Positions 35,356 through 48,070 of a DNA stretch of 64,000 nucleotides are shown here, piece by piece; position 1 is the stretch's first letter; every line of letters starts with the position of its first letter. Location of the stretch: contig WAID01000014.1 of assembly GCA_016584495.1 (NCBI GenBank), forward strand, positions 682,001 to 746,000. Reading direction: 5' to 3'. The notes under the pieces were generated by a model. It was not told the origin of the DNA. It did no database searches and was given only the letters and a program-made list of their open reading frames with translations. Both the position numbers and the translations under genes were made by a program. This DNA is from Celoporthe dispersa. Taxonomy: Eukaryota; Ascomycota; Sordariomycetes; Diaporthales; Cryphonectriaceae.

Positions 35356-35713
35356 TGTTGGGCGGCTGAAGTATGCGGTGCATTGCAGATATATTACGAG
35401 GGATGCTCTCTCTTCGAAGAAGAAAGAGAAACGATATCTATCCTAGATATATATATAGTTGTCAGGAGCTGCAAGAGAATACAAAGTGAATTCACTATAG
35501 TTACACTCGATGAATTCACCCGGCATTCGCCGATGAATTCACCATGCATTCTATAGTGAATGCACCACGCATTCTCTAATGAATTCACTATACATTCCAT
35601 AGTGAATTCACCATACATTCACTGATAAATTCACTACGTATTCAATAGTGCATTCACCATACATCCTATAGTAAATGCACCATCAAGTAATAGTGAATAA
35701 TGCGAATGCATCA
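35356..35713 (-). repeat. LTR of the chromodomain element (left copy, 3' in element sense)
   Basis: 358 bp, TGTTGGGCGG...GAATGCATCA. Same length as the copy at 46124; the differences seen are almost all C/T or G/A transitions. Contains an array of 23-bp repeats (35487-35705). Confidence 0.92.
35487..35705. repeat. Array of ~23-bp tandem units inside the LTR
   Basis: About nine or ten units of 22-24 bp, most beginning TGAATTCAC (or TGAATGCAC) with a central GCATTC/ACATTC and ending TAG or TGG. GTGAATTCAC in the unit is a perfect 10-bp palindrome. The same array is in the right LTR at 46255-46472. Confidence 0.85.
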
Positions 35714-38700
35714 ATTGCTAGCCTCTTATAGCCTTTGTCTGCAAAGGAAATGTTTTGACAAAAGGAAATATATTGAGAGACTATTCTTAGCTTTGCTATA
35801 AGTATGAGTTGAATAGCTCAAAGAGATTACTAATCTTTTGGGCTTATATTCCTATATAAAATCAGAGTACTTACTTTTCAGTTTATATTCCGAGTATTAT
35901 ATAAAAGAAACTATTCTATTATCCGTATTATTCGCAGTATTTAATACTAATTAAATATTTTATATTAATTTATATTTGCTATAAGTATTATAAATTTATA
36001 ATATAAGAAAATAAAATATTAAGAGCAAAATTCTAATTCTATTTTCTTAATTTCCTTATCTAAATTTATAGCTTATATATTCTTCTTATTTCCCTAAAGC
36101 TAATATAGATAAAGCTATAGCTGCATTGATTAGTAAATATTCGATTAAATGCTTTAGAAATAGATTGCTATTCTTATACTCTAGTAGGAAATGAATGCTA
36201 GTAAGATCTTCAATAAAGGCTAGCTAATATAGATATATTCAGTTAATTGTGATAGCTTTCTATCTTGAATTAGTAGTTCAAAAGAGAAAATATAGCTAAA
36301 AATATACAAAATAAAAGAAATTCGAGATTTTCAATTAATATAGATATAATTAGTAATTGTGCAATAATTAAAAATATGCCAATTTTATATCTAACCTTTT
36401 AACTATAGCTTATCAAGAATAAAGTATAGTAAATTGATAATGAATTCAATTATAGTAAAAAGGATTCGAGAACTTAGATTAATACAGATATAATTAATAA
36501 CTATATAGTAATTAGAAATATACTAATCTTATATCTTCCCTTTTGATTATAATCTATCAAGAAGGAGTTTATAGAGAATTATTATTGAATTTATCTATAG
36601 TAAATGATTTTTAATATCTTTATTAAGTATTTCTGATTCTATTGAGTCTTTTATAGAAGAAACTTATCCTATATATGAATATTCTCCTCTATCTTATGCA
36701 TTAAAGGCCCAAAAGCTATAGCAATTTTCTTATTTATAATCTTATCTGCGATAATGCGATAATTATTAGCAATTAGGAAAAAGAATTTGATAAAGCCTTT
36801 AGTATCGAGATGTCGGTTGATAGCGACTAGCTAGCACTTGCATTTCTAGATTATTTCTGGAGTAAAGATTTGCTAGCAATTAGCTATCCATTTATTAAAG
36901 ATTTTCTAATAGTTAATTTAACTATTATTCTCAGCTTAGATTTCTTTAATAGGTTTGAAATCCTAATTGCATCCCAGTATATAGATTATAATAAAATTGA
37001 TACTTATACTCTAGATTATAGCCTCTTTTGTATTTATCTTAGCCAGCTTATCTCCGAATTTGCGAATCTAATATGCAATATCTATTATAAAAATATAGAA
37101 AATATTGGATAAATTGCTAACTATAGTAAAGTAGCTAATATTGCTATTTAAAGGATAAGTGAATTAGAAGACAAAATCTCTAATCGCAATAGCGGATTTC
37201 TCCTATATAATAGGAATATAGCTAAGAAAGATCTTATATTAGGCATTGGTCTTAATTATCTATTTGAAGTATATATTTTCTTCCTATATACTAGAAGGAA
37301 TAGTATTTATAGCTATAAAGACTCTTAAGCTAGGAAGCAAGCCTGTATCCCGAAATAAATTGGCTAGAATCTAATTACTGAAGGGCTGCTTGATAGGATT
37401 ATTGAGGAAGGGATTAGGGAAAGGTCGAGACCCGATCTTCTCTAGATTATTATCCAGATCAGCTTGGCTGCGCTTACAGCTAAAGATAATAAAGTTCCTT
37501 ACTATTATAGCTGAGAGAGTAAGAGCTAGCCGAAGCATACCAATCTCTAATTTGCTTATAATAGCTAGAATAAGATAAATAATCTTTGCTATCTTCTTCT
37601 ATATAGCGAGAATATTATAAAGTGCTTAGCAATTATAAGCTATTACAATTTTTGCTAAGTTAGTAGCATAATGAATTACATTTAGCTTATTATTTTTAAA
37701 TTACAATTAAGCAATCTTTATAATCTTATTATCTATATAGATAAATTAGCTTTTGCAATTATAAGATCGATTAATAGATTGGCTTATAGTATTCTATTGA
37801 ATATATTGAGAAGAGAAAGGGGTGAAAAAAGCGGAGGCTAGCTTATTTATATAAGAAATATTCGCAGTAAATTCGAATGCTTATATAGGAAAATCACTAT
37901 TTATATCGCTTATTAATTCTTCTTTATTATCCTTATCTTTACTTTTCTCTCCTATAAATATATCTAAATTAAGATCTCAGCCTTAATAGATTAGGCTAGC
38001 TTGGTCTATTTAGATAGGAATTGGATAATCTCTAATATATTCTTTAGCTTGCTCGATTATAATAAAGCAGCTAATTAATTGATAATCTAATTCTGATTAT
38101 AGAATATAGATATTAAATTCGATTTCTCAGTTAATAAGATTTGTATAGCTTTTATAGATAATAGCCTCTTGAAAAGCCTTAGTATAAGTGATCTGCTAAT
38201 AAAGGAAGCTGCTTAAATAGTTCTTTATTATATAAGTATTTTTATAAATCTAATTCTCTCTCCTAAAAAAGATAGAAAGCTTAATAATAATTATCGATTA
38301 TAAAGCAATTGCATAGTAAAGCTTTATAAATATGCTTAGCATATTCTATAATATAGCTATGCTTGCATTCTCATTCTATAGAATCCTAGAATATAGGATA
38401 TAGCATTATATAGAAATTAGGTATACTATATATTATTGATTATTAGTAAATCTTCGCAATATGAAAATAAAGAGGCAGATTTATAAGATAGCTTTATGCA
38501 GATTTAATAATAATTTATATAATTCTTAAGCATGAGATATTCAGAATAAAAGATTAATAGATAGTAATTCTAGTAAAAGAGTATAGAGCAGGAAATATTA
38601 AGAAGAAAAGATTATAATTATAGAAGTGTATATAATTGGAAAATATAATAGTTTGCTAATAGATAATTAGTAATAGCAGCAGAAGAATATATAATAAATT

Positions 38701-39049
38701 CGTAAAAGAAGATACGCATATTGTAAGCAGATATAATAAAAGATAAAAAGCTTGATAAAATTGTAAAATCAGTCTAAGTAATTTTATAGTAAATTTACTA
38801 TTACTTAGAAACTAAGCGTAATAATATCTTTTATAATTGATTTCCTTTATCTGCTACTTGAGACGAAACTTATAGATTTTCGTTTTTGCATAATCTTCCT
38901 TATCTGCAAAGCATTGAATTCACTTGCAATTTATCTAGCTTAAGCCTTATTACTGCAGATTGTCAATAAGACTTAGCTTTATCTCTAAAGCGCTCTATCA
39001 GGCTTATCTTTTATCGAATTCCTAAATTAGTTTATTAGCTAATAAAAGC
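35714..39049. other. Unassigned internal sequence of the chromodomain element
   Basis: About 3.3 kb between chromodomain and left LTR, AT-rich, with no frame longer than about 80 codons (36870-37112 and 37390-37578 on the plus strand are the longest, unlike known families). Either an unusually long 3' untranslated part or decayed extra coding sequence. Confidence 0.4.
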
Positions 39050-39180
39050 ATTTTTTAGCATTCATATATTAAATTGGCTTGGATATCCTATCTACTTTAC
39101 TAAATATTCGATTCTTATAAGTCTATATCTATATCTCTATTCATAGCAGCTAATAATCCTTTCCAATTTATAATAATAGT
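39050..39180 (-). pseudogene. Chromodomain remnant of the gypsy element
   Basis: Minus-strand reading KLERIISCYE, then RIEYLVK (stop) IGYPSQFN. The Y-L-V-K-W-x-G-Y-P core of chromodomains is clear, with the core Trp codon changed to TAG as expected from RIP. Follows the integrase, as in chromoviruses, where this domain directs insertion to heterochromatin (methylated histone H3 binding). Confidence 0.8.
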
Positions 39181-39829
39181 AGTCTTCTTGATATTTATCT
39201 ATATCTAGATTCTTATTCACTTTCTTCGAATCTTGATATATTAGGTCTTATTTATAGAGATCGCTTTATAGCAGGCTTGCAGCTAATAATTAAGTAATAA
39301 AAATCACTAGATATATATTTATATATAAGAGTAATTTAAGTTTATATGCTAAATTCCCAATTTTCTTTATTATTTGAAAAATCTTATCTATTATTAGGAA
39401 TACTTTTATAATAAATTGCTTAGAAGAAAGTAACTATTTCCGATCTGAATATATATCTAGTTTTAGAGCTAAAAAAGATTTATTTATATTATTTATTATA
39501 CTACTATTTTGCAGCTATCTGCACTTCAGTAATTGCAAATTATACTTCTTCCTAGAAGATATTTTTAGCTAGCTTTAATATATTATCTACTATCTATATA
39601 CTTACTATTAGATTGAACTTATATAGAATTTAATTAGCTAAATACTTGATAGTTCGATAATATATATTATTTAGATTAAATTGCAATATTAATATAGCTT
39701 TAGTCTACTCAATATCTGAATTTGCTGTAAGAAAGTATCTTATTATTAGTTCGATTATTCAATTTTTAATTTCAGATTGCTTATCAATTTAAAAATGCTA
39801 AGCAATAGAATAAGCTAGCTTAATACTCG

Positions 39830-40135
39830 TAGCTTCCTATAATGCTTTCCAAAATACTAATAAGAATTTGATATTCTTATCTAAGATAATTTTCTATAGA
39901 ATTCCCTAATTAGAGAGATATAGCAATTTGCATATGATTTTTACTTAATTTTCTGCAGTATAAATTGCATTCTCTGGAATAATTATAATAGTTTTGGAAA
40001 ATTTATTAATAATTATAAAGAAAGTATTTAAGAAAGATATCTTTGCATATACTTATATAGTATTCGCAGCTAGTATTGCTAGTATTCTAGTTATAAAATC
40101 TATAGTAATTATATAGAAAGGAATTAAAAGAATTA
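39830..40135 (-). pseudogene. Integrase core remnant of the gypsy element
   Basis: Minus-strand reading FYIITIDFI, NKFSKTIIIIP, then KIILDKNIKF, matching the retroviral-type integrase core (TIDFI, DKFSK, ISDRD...F). The first catalytic Asp codon is present; the second-Asp region reads LDKN where ISDRD is usual. Interrupted by TAA/TAG at former Gln/Trp codons. Confidence 0.82.
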
Positions 40136-40971
40136 AAATTGATTGCATTTTACTAAAGAATAGCTAATTATTATTGCTATTTTCCTAGCATATTCAGCAA
40201 GTAGAAATATATTTATTGATTTTAGTATAGTAATATTTGATAATTAAATAATTAGTAAGATTATGCTAGACTCGATCTATTCTAAAATAATGCTTATTAT
40301 TATATATATTTGCAATAAATATTATAGCTATAGTATTTAGAATGCATAATCGCTATTTGCTATTAAGATTTTGGAAATATAGCAGCCTATTAATATCTTT
40401 TGCAAAGAGTAATTTAGTTTTATTAATCTATTTATCCAATTATTATAAGATTCTTATCTATTCTAGATAATTAGAATACTCTTTCTTAATCTGGGTTTTT
40501 ATAGATTCGCTTATATATAATTCGGATATAATATAAATAAGCTTATTCTTCCAGATTTTGTTTAGCACTCTTTTATTTTTTACAGATTATTAGATAAAGA
40601 ATAATCTGGATATTATATCTGCTAGAATATTTGATTTGCTTAGAATATAATAAGCTTTTAAATTAAATTGACTTAAATATTTTGAAGCGAGTATAAATTT
40701 GAGATTTGTTTTAGTTTTATCTATAGTATTCAAAAAATAGAATAGACAATACCTATAGTAGCTGCATAGTCTATTAAGATATGAATTAGCTTAGTCTAAT
40801 TCGATCTAATAATAGTTTATAGTTTTCGGATTAGCTAGACTAAATAAGCTATTTCCAGTTCTATAAGCTAGTATTTTTATTCTGCAGTATTGATAATCTT
40901 GCTAAAATATAATATAAATTGGATAGCAGTTTTTGATATTGGAGAAATATTATCCTATATATAGTCAGATA

Positions 40972-42000
40972 TTAATTGAAAAGCAATTTTTGAAAATCCA
41001 ATTTCTTTAGAAGCATCCAATTATATGAATAATAATCTATCTGGATTTTGGTGAAAGAGTGCATTTTTGGCTCCCAAAGCAATCTTAAGATCTTTAAAAC
41101 TAGCTTATTCCTTAATAATAAGTTCAAATATCGCTCTTGAAGTATATTTCTTTCGCTTTTAATCTTTAGATAAATAATTATTATCATATATAGTATACAA
41201 TATCTCTATCTTTCTTTTTGCAATAGATTTATCTATTAGCTGAATTTTGGAATTAGATAGCAAAGCTATTTAATAAAGCTAATGAATTTCTCCAAATATT
41301 GCAAAATTATCAGAAACTTGAAATCCTATATAGCTTATAATTATTACTCTATATTGCAAATACTCAAAGCATCTATCTTGAAATCTAAAAAATATACTAA
41401 TAGATATCCAATGAATAATTTGGGTTTAGATAAAGTAATGCATTTAGTAGTAAATAAATTCAGAATAGATCTCAAATGCTAGAGATATTCTTTCGCAATA
41501 AATAAATAGATAATAATATTATCAATGAATGCAATATAGAAATATTTATATAGCTGCAAGAATTAATCTATAAATTGCTAGATATATAGTAATAAATTCC
41601 GGAATCCTATAATTGCAATATTAAGTTTTTCTTGCTTTTAGTAATTAATGATTATGAATTAATTATAATAAGCAGAGTATATTAGGAATTGGTAAAAGAA
41701 TGATTATATATTTATAATAATAATGAATATTTTCTTGCGCAATTGCTTAATTACTTCTTATTGCAAAAGCAATAGGTAAGTATCCGGAATAGCGATTTAA
41801 TTTAAAGCTCGGAAATCTATAATTATCTATCCTTTCCTAATTAGACTAGATCTTTTCCAGACTATAAAAATAGGCGCTCCGAATAGAATAGCTCTATCTA
41901 TCTATTCTGCTTATCCTTTAGTATAAAGACTATCTATAATTTTATTAATAATCTTTTAATCCTTTTACTAGAATAGTATAGTTTTCTGCCAATCTTATAA
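40972..42000 (-). pseudogene. Reverse transcriptase-RNase H remnant of the gypsy element
   Basis: Minus strand near 41.9 kb reads ILFGAPIFIVWK, then IIIDFRALN and IAIPDTYLL, the fingers/palm of Ty3/gypsy polymerase. The YxDD box (41518-41529) reads FIDN: one catalytic Asp is now Asn, a G-to-A change. RNase H follows near 41.1-41.0 kb (KIQIDYYSYN). Several TAG/TAA stops interrupt it; it cannot encode active enzyme. Confidence 0.82.
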
Positions 42001-45000
42001 TTCTGCCAACCTTCCACTAAATCAATATATAATTGCTAATCGATAGAGATATCTATAAGAGCTATATCCTCGAATATATATAAATACTATTATATCAATT
42101 AAGTTATTTATTATATAAATTCAAGCGATTGATTGTATATATGTATGCCAAAATCGATTTTTATCTTATTAACTATATCGTCGCATTGAATATCCAATCT
42201 ACTTAGTTTTTAAACTCTTTGCTATTCAATAGATAGTCGGATTGCTCAATATTATATACAAACTTCTAATCCATAGCATAAATAGAATATAAAGTATTGA
42301 TCTAAGTATTGTTTAACTTCTATGCTAATAATATAATACTATTCTATTAGGAAAATATATTTGTATCTTGCAAATGAAAATAATTAGAAAGATTCTCTAG
42401 TTTTGCTATATAATTTGCTATAAAAGGCTGGATAATTCCTACAAATTATTCTTTCCTTAAAGTGATAAGAATATTAGACTGATTTATAGCCAGAATTATC
42501 GAAATCTTCTGGAAAATTTGGCTTATAAGGCAATTTATTCAATTTTTCTAATAAGGCTAGAATAGAAAAATTATATTTTTGATAATTTCTTTACTGCTAT
42601 AAGAATTAAAGTGTGCGTATTAAATAGTAGAGTGATTTTTTAAGCAGTCTTTGCTGGAAAACAAATAAATCTTATTTTAGCGAAAATATCTATAAATATA
42701 ATTGCTCCTTAGTAACACCCAAAGCGAATAAAGCTTTCAGAATTCAATATATCTACTTAATATAGAATATTAAATTTCTATCCTAAGAGAATACTAGCAT
42801 TAAGCTAATCCAATATCCATATACTAATTCTAGTTTTGAGGATTACTAATTTCCTTATTTCTATCTATAGAAATATAAATCGAATTTAGCTTAAGCTTAA
42901 GCAATTGATAAGCTAATTCTATGCAATTTCGCTTTAGCATTCCAATTTACTATTGCATTAGGAAAACTTTTTACTAATTCTGCTAAGATCGTATACTGAT
43001 TAGCTTTTATATTAATGTATATATCAATATCTGATTTTAATATCTTTATTTATGCTATTACATAAGCATAGGTATAAGAACTCTCTTAATATAGAGTAAT
43101 ATTAAGCAATAAGCTTGGATATTCTAATTTATTATTATTCCAGAGAGATATTGAAGTAGGTAAAGCATTTAGGCAATTCTGCTATAAATTGGCTTATTGA
43201 TAGTATTTGGCATAATGCGAATAGCAAGAAGATATACTATAGACTGGATAAATAGTTTCAAATATGCTTATATCTAAGTCTATAATAGTCGATTTCTTCT
43301 AATTAGCAGTCCATATATCTTCTTCGAATATAAGATTATCCTTTTCTTCTATAAAATCACTTATATAAGAATTCACTTCCTTCTTATAACTCTCCTCTTG
43401 ATTATTCTTATCTTCCAAATACTCTAGATTAATCTTATTATCTACTAGATAATATTCTTATTGCAAGATTTATTCTTCCTTTTTTATATTATAGGCAAGT
43501 TCTCTATTATCGATATTGAAATTAATCTATATAGATAGTAAGAACCTTCTATATAAATCTTTCCTAGCGAATCGACGAAAAGCCGAGATTTCCTAGAATT
43601 AGATCTACTATCTTTAATAAACTCTTCTCCTATATTGTTAATAATTATTTTTCATAAATCAGATATTGGCAGATAATTCTGGTTAGATTATTTTCTTTGC
43701 TATTATCTAGCTTTAATAATCAATCTCTATTGCTCTAGGATTATTTTACGGAAATCTTATTCCAAGATATAATATAGGTCCTTAGATTATTATAAAAGAG
43801 TTCGAAAGTAGAATAGTATTCTATAGCAAGATAGATTTGATTGGTTTCTTAGCTACTGGAATATTATTAATAGCAAATAAATATTAATATTTGGAGTCTT
43901 GGAAAGCATTGCCTTTGATCGCTTTATTACTATTATCACTTCTTATTAAAGCTTAATTATCCTCGCAGCTTTTAATAAATGCTAAGTTTCTTGCTTGCTC
44001 TTAAGCTTTTCTCGAAGCTCCTAGTATTGGTCTTATAATTGGATTAATCGAAAGATTGAGCTACTAATTCCTTATTAATCCGATCTTATATATTACAAGC
44101 TAAATAAGATCTAGAATATTTGGCTAATTTGCTAAATTTGCATATTTAATAAGTAAATTTAAAAATATTTTAATTAACTCGAGTATTTTTCCTTAAATAC
44201 TATTAATTATCCAATAATTCTTCCGCTATCTTGCAAAATATAGAAAAATCTCAAACTAATTAATATTTCTAATATTTCCAACTATTCTATCCTATAATAA
44301 ATTCTATTTATTTATTATAAAATAGAATAAAGTAGAATTATATATAAGCTATACTTGCTAAATATACTAGCAGATTATAACTCAGATACTATGCCTGAGT
44401 TCGGCTTCTGTTAATATAAATTTCATATCGATCAATAAATACTTATAGATCTTTCCAGACTATTATTTTGCTATCTGTTAAAAAATAATCAAGAGATTAT
44501 TATAATTATTCCAATCTTTATATAGTTAGAAACAACTAATTATACTCTCTTTGAACTCTTTATCTATAGAAGATAATAGAATTTGTTAAGATTGGGGAAA
44601 ATATTATGGAAGATTTGTTCGCTTATAGCTATGCAAGAAACCTTTTCTATTATTTCTATCTGAATTACTAGATTTAAATAAATCTGATAGTAAACTCTTA
44701 TCTATAACTAAATTATCTTATAAGTCTTTAACTTCTGATAGAAAATAATCTATATTTATTGAAAGTTTATTAGCAATTCCTTAATTACTTATAGCTTCTA
44801 TTATATAAAAATGAGTATAGAGCTCTGCTATTCTTTCTTTGCGAGAGTATATAATATAGATGCCTGATTGTAATTCTCAAGCTTTTGGAGAATTTGAATT
44901 TCCTTAATATATATTAGAGATTGAATTTAATCTATAAGCCTATTAGAGCTAAAGTAACTATATAAATCTAGCTTATGCTGCTTTTTATCTGAAAATCTAT

Positions 45001-46123
45001 CTCGGTAAACTTTTCGGATTTCAGAGAAAAGCAGCTATTCTTCGAGAGATCTATATCTAATTAAAGACTCTTCAGATCGGACTATTAATAGTCTAGAAAT
45101 AGCAATTGAATAATTTTCTGAACTTCTTTCTATTAAGGGAAATATAGAAATGCTAGATAGATTTGCATTTTCTAAGCTATATATATCGGGATAGCTATCT
45201 CCGAAATTATAATCTGAATTTTGTTTATTAGCGAGATAGCTTGCAAGAATTATAATATTCGAAGCTATAATATCTTCATAGAACAAGATTTTCTATTTGA
45301 TTTCCAAATTGCTAGCAGATTATTTGCTTTTAGCTTTAGCTAAGAGATAGAGAATAAGAGAGTTTTCGCTAGTATTTTCGCAAATGATTGACTCTAATTT
45401 CTTAATTGCATATTGCAGTAGCAACTGAAATCATAGTTTTCCTTCCATATTGAAAAAGTCTATTATATACTAATAGTATTTATCTTCTATCTTCTATATT
45501 CTCAAAGTCTGCAAAAGATCATAATCTGGATCTTTAAAGTAGGTATTCGTAGGAGTATTGAAGCTCCTTAAAGCCAATTATCGCTTTTGAAAGTATTTGC
45601 TCTAGCTAATCGATTGATTTTAAATTGCATCCGAAAGTTGTAAATGAAATCTTAATTACTTTGAGTCTATAAATAGAACTCTTTAAAGAATATCTCTTGC
45701 TTTCCTAAGCTCTAATTCTTTGGATTTGATATTCTAGATATCTTCTTTGCCCAATCTATTGCTTTATTCAAATAGTTAATCCGATTAATCGACTATTTGC
45801 GAAAGGAATTGTATTATTCAGCTAAGATTTGCTAGTCTGTAAAGACGCAAGCTATATTAATTATGGCTCGGTTTTCATTAGTCGCCTACTTGATAATATA
45901 GGATTTATGAAAGATAATCTTGAATTTGTAAGCTTATTGAAGCTTGTTAAGTTTAATCTAATTATTTGATAGTAAAAGGAGAATCCTATTCCGATTTATA
46001 ATGATTACTGCTTTAGATGATGATATAATCCTCGTCTATATTGATTTTAGTATAAATTAAAACAAAATAAGTGATAGTAAGATATCTCTTGTATTACAAA
46101 ATATGCATATTATAGCTATCATT
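42001..46123 (-). pseudogene. Presumed gag/protease region of the chromodomain element, too decayed to delimit
   Basis: By position this should hold the start of the polyprotein. Only short open stretches remain (for example 45035-45286, minus). I cannot point to a zinc knuckle or protease motif with confidence. Confidence 0.4.
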
Positions 46124-46481
46124 TGTTAGGCGGCTGAAATATGCAGTGCATTGCAGATATATTACGAGGGATGCTCTCTCTTCGAAGAAGAAAGAGAAAC
46201 GATATCTATCCTAGATATATATATAGTTGTCAGGAGCTGCAGGAGAATACAAAGTGAATTCACTATAGTTACACTCGGTGAATTTACCTGGCATTCGCTA
46301 GTGAATTCACTATGCATTCTATAGTGAATGCATTACGCATTCTCTAGTGAATTTATTATACATTCCATGGTGAATTCACTATATATTCACTGGTAAATTT
46401 ACTACGCATTCAGTGGTGCATTCACCATACATCCTATGGTGAATGCACCATCAAGTGATGGTGAATGATGCGAGTGCATCA
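46124..46481 (-). repeat. LTR of the chromodomain element (right copy, 5' in element sense)
   Basis: 358 bp, TGTTAGGCGG...GAGTGCATCA, partner of 35356-35713, followed by the TAGCA target copy. Holds the second 23-bp repeat array (46255-46472). Confidence 0.92.
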
Positions 46482-46486
46482 TAGCA

Positions 46487-47756
46487 TTTTTCAAATTATC
46501 TCGACTCTATAAAAAGTTATTCGCAAATTTCAAATTAGCAGCAGAAATATATTTATCCAAAACAATAGCTATCAAAGCTCAAAGCTAATACTATATTAAT
46601 TATAATATAGACAATATAAATAATTAAAACCAATATTATATTAATTATTGATATAATATAAGCAAAGCAAAATAATTATTAATATTCTATTGCCAAAAGC
46701 TAAATAGATTCTGCTTTTATCAAATTAGCATTAGCTATAGAAGCTATAATAATAATAAAGCATATTTATAGAAAAGAGATGCTTTATATATAAGAAGAAG
46801 AATTATTAATCAATTAAATATATTATAAAGGAATAATAATCAGCTAAAGCAAGCTATATAATCTAATGCAAGTAGAATAGCAATAAAAGTAATAATTTCG
46901 CTATCTTTTTACTAAATTTGAAGAATATAAGATAGATAAAAATAATAAAATAAATATCAATCTTAATAAGAATAATAATTATAATAGAAAAATATTATTA
47001 ATTTCTTATCAAATTAATTATATATATATAAACTAATAAAAAGAATATCTTTTATTAGAATAATGCGAAGATTATTCCTATTAATCAATTTATAATCGAG
47101 AATAAATATTCTAGAATAAGTTTCTAAGATATTCTGCTTAATATAGAAGCATTATTCATATCAATAATAAGATAAGACTAATTCTTTGCATTGCAATGCA
47201 AGAATCTATTTATTATAATAGATATTGCAAAAGCAGATTTCGCAAAAATAAAATTTAGCAAGAAAATAATAATTAAATCAATCAATATTATTAAAATTTA
47301 TATATTAATTAGCCAAATCACTTTCTATATATTAGATATATCTATATTATTTTTGCTATATTTAGCTAATATAGATTAGCTAAGTATATATTTTAATAAT
47401 ACAATAGACGAATTAATAATAAGATCTAATAAAATAGATAATATGCATATTATTCTTATTATGCGCAAATAAGAATATTTATAATTCTTTCTAAATAATA
47501 AGAGTAAATTAAGCATTATATTCTTCTTATTCGAAGCAAAGATAAAGCGCTTTTATTAATAATTTGAATACTCCGCTATAGATTAGCTTTATCAATTGCT
47601 TAAGAAAGCCAATTATATAAATATCGATAAGAATATACTAAATAATATTATTAAGATATATTATTAATATCAGATAAATAGCTTAGCATTAAAATGCTTC
47701 AAATTTATATTGCGCAATAATTATAAGTTCAATTACAAAATTCTAATCAATATTAT
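46487..47756 (+). pseudogene. Copia gag to gag-pre-integrase remnant, cut by the second insertion
   Basis: Plus strand. From about 47.38 kb the reading YFNNTIDELI...AIDQ(stop)LYQLLKKANYINIDKN...KFILRNNYKFNYKILINII resembles the gag-pre-integrase block and start of the integrase of fungal copia elements (given here in pieces; stops occur where Trp/Gln/Arg are expected). It ends in mid-codon at 47756 and resumes at 60113. Confidence 0.65.
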
Positions 47757-48070
47757 TGTTGTGGTGGCCAGTGGAGTGGACCTCAGGACATAGAATATAG
47801 GTGGGTCCTGAGGTCGTTCAGATATAAGAGTGCAGCCCCCATTCATTTTTTTCTACGCTTAGACAGAAATAACAAGCAATCTTCCCTTCTTTTCTCAATT
47901 TGAGCCCTCTAGACAGGTCTAAGGCAGGCTTTTCACCCTAACCTTATGCACATATAGCCTTCGTTTGTTATCATTCTTATAACCAATTCAGCACGCTTGG
48001 ATTGCACAAGCCCTTGCCCATTGCCTTGATATTCGTCCTTTCATGCGACAGCGCCCGAGGTTCTGATTCA
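47757..48070 (+). repeat. 5' LTR of the second gypsy element
   Basis: 314 bp, TGTTGTGGTGGCC...GTTCTGATTCA. Same length as the 3' LTR but with many more G-to-A and C-to-T changes (for instance CACATATAG where the partner has CACGTGTGG). Confidence 0.92.

Larger units (their letters stand above)
35356..46481 (-). mobile_element. Ty3/gypsy chromodomain LTR retrotransposon, complete but inactivated
   Basis: 11,126 bp bounded by two 358-bp direct LTRs (TG...CA) and a 5-bp target duplication TAGCA (35351-35355 and 46482-46486). Coding direction is minus: reverse transcriptase (~42.0-41.5 kb), RNase H (~41.1), integrase (~40.1-39.8), chromodomain (~39.2-39.05). This order is that of chromoviruses. 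The expected gag lies between 46.1 and 42.2 kb but is too decayed for me to delimit. About 3.3 kb between the chromodomain and the left LTR is unassigned. Sits inside the gag-like part of the older copia element. Frames are broken by RIP-type stops throughout. Confidence 0.88.

Noticed and set aside
46255..46472. CRISPR array
   Set aside because: Regular 23-bp units without spacers, inside an LTR and repeated in its partner; fungal nuclear DNA.
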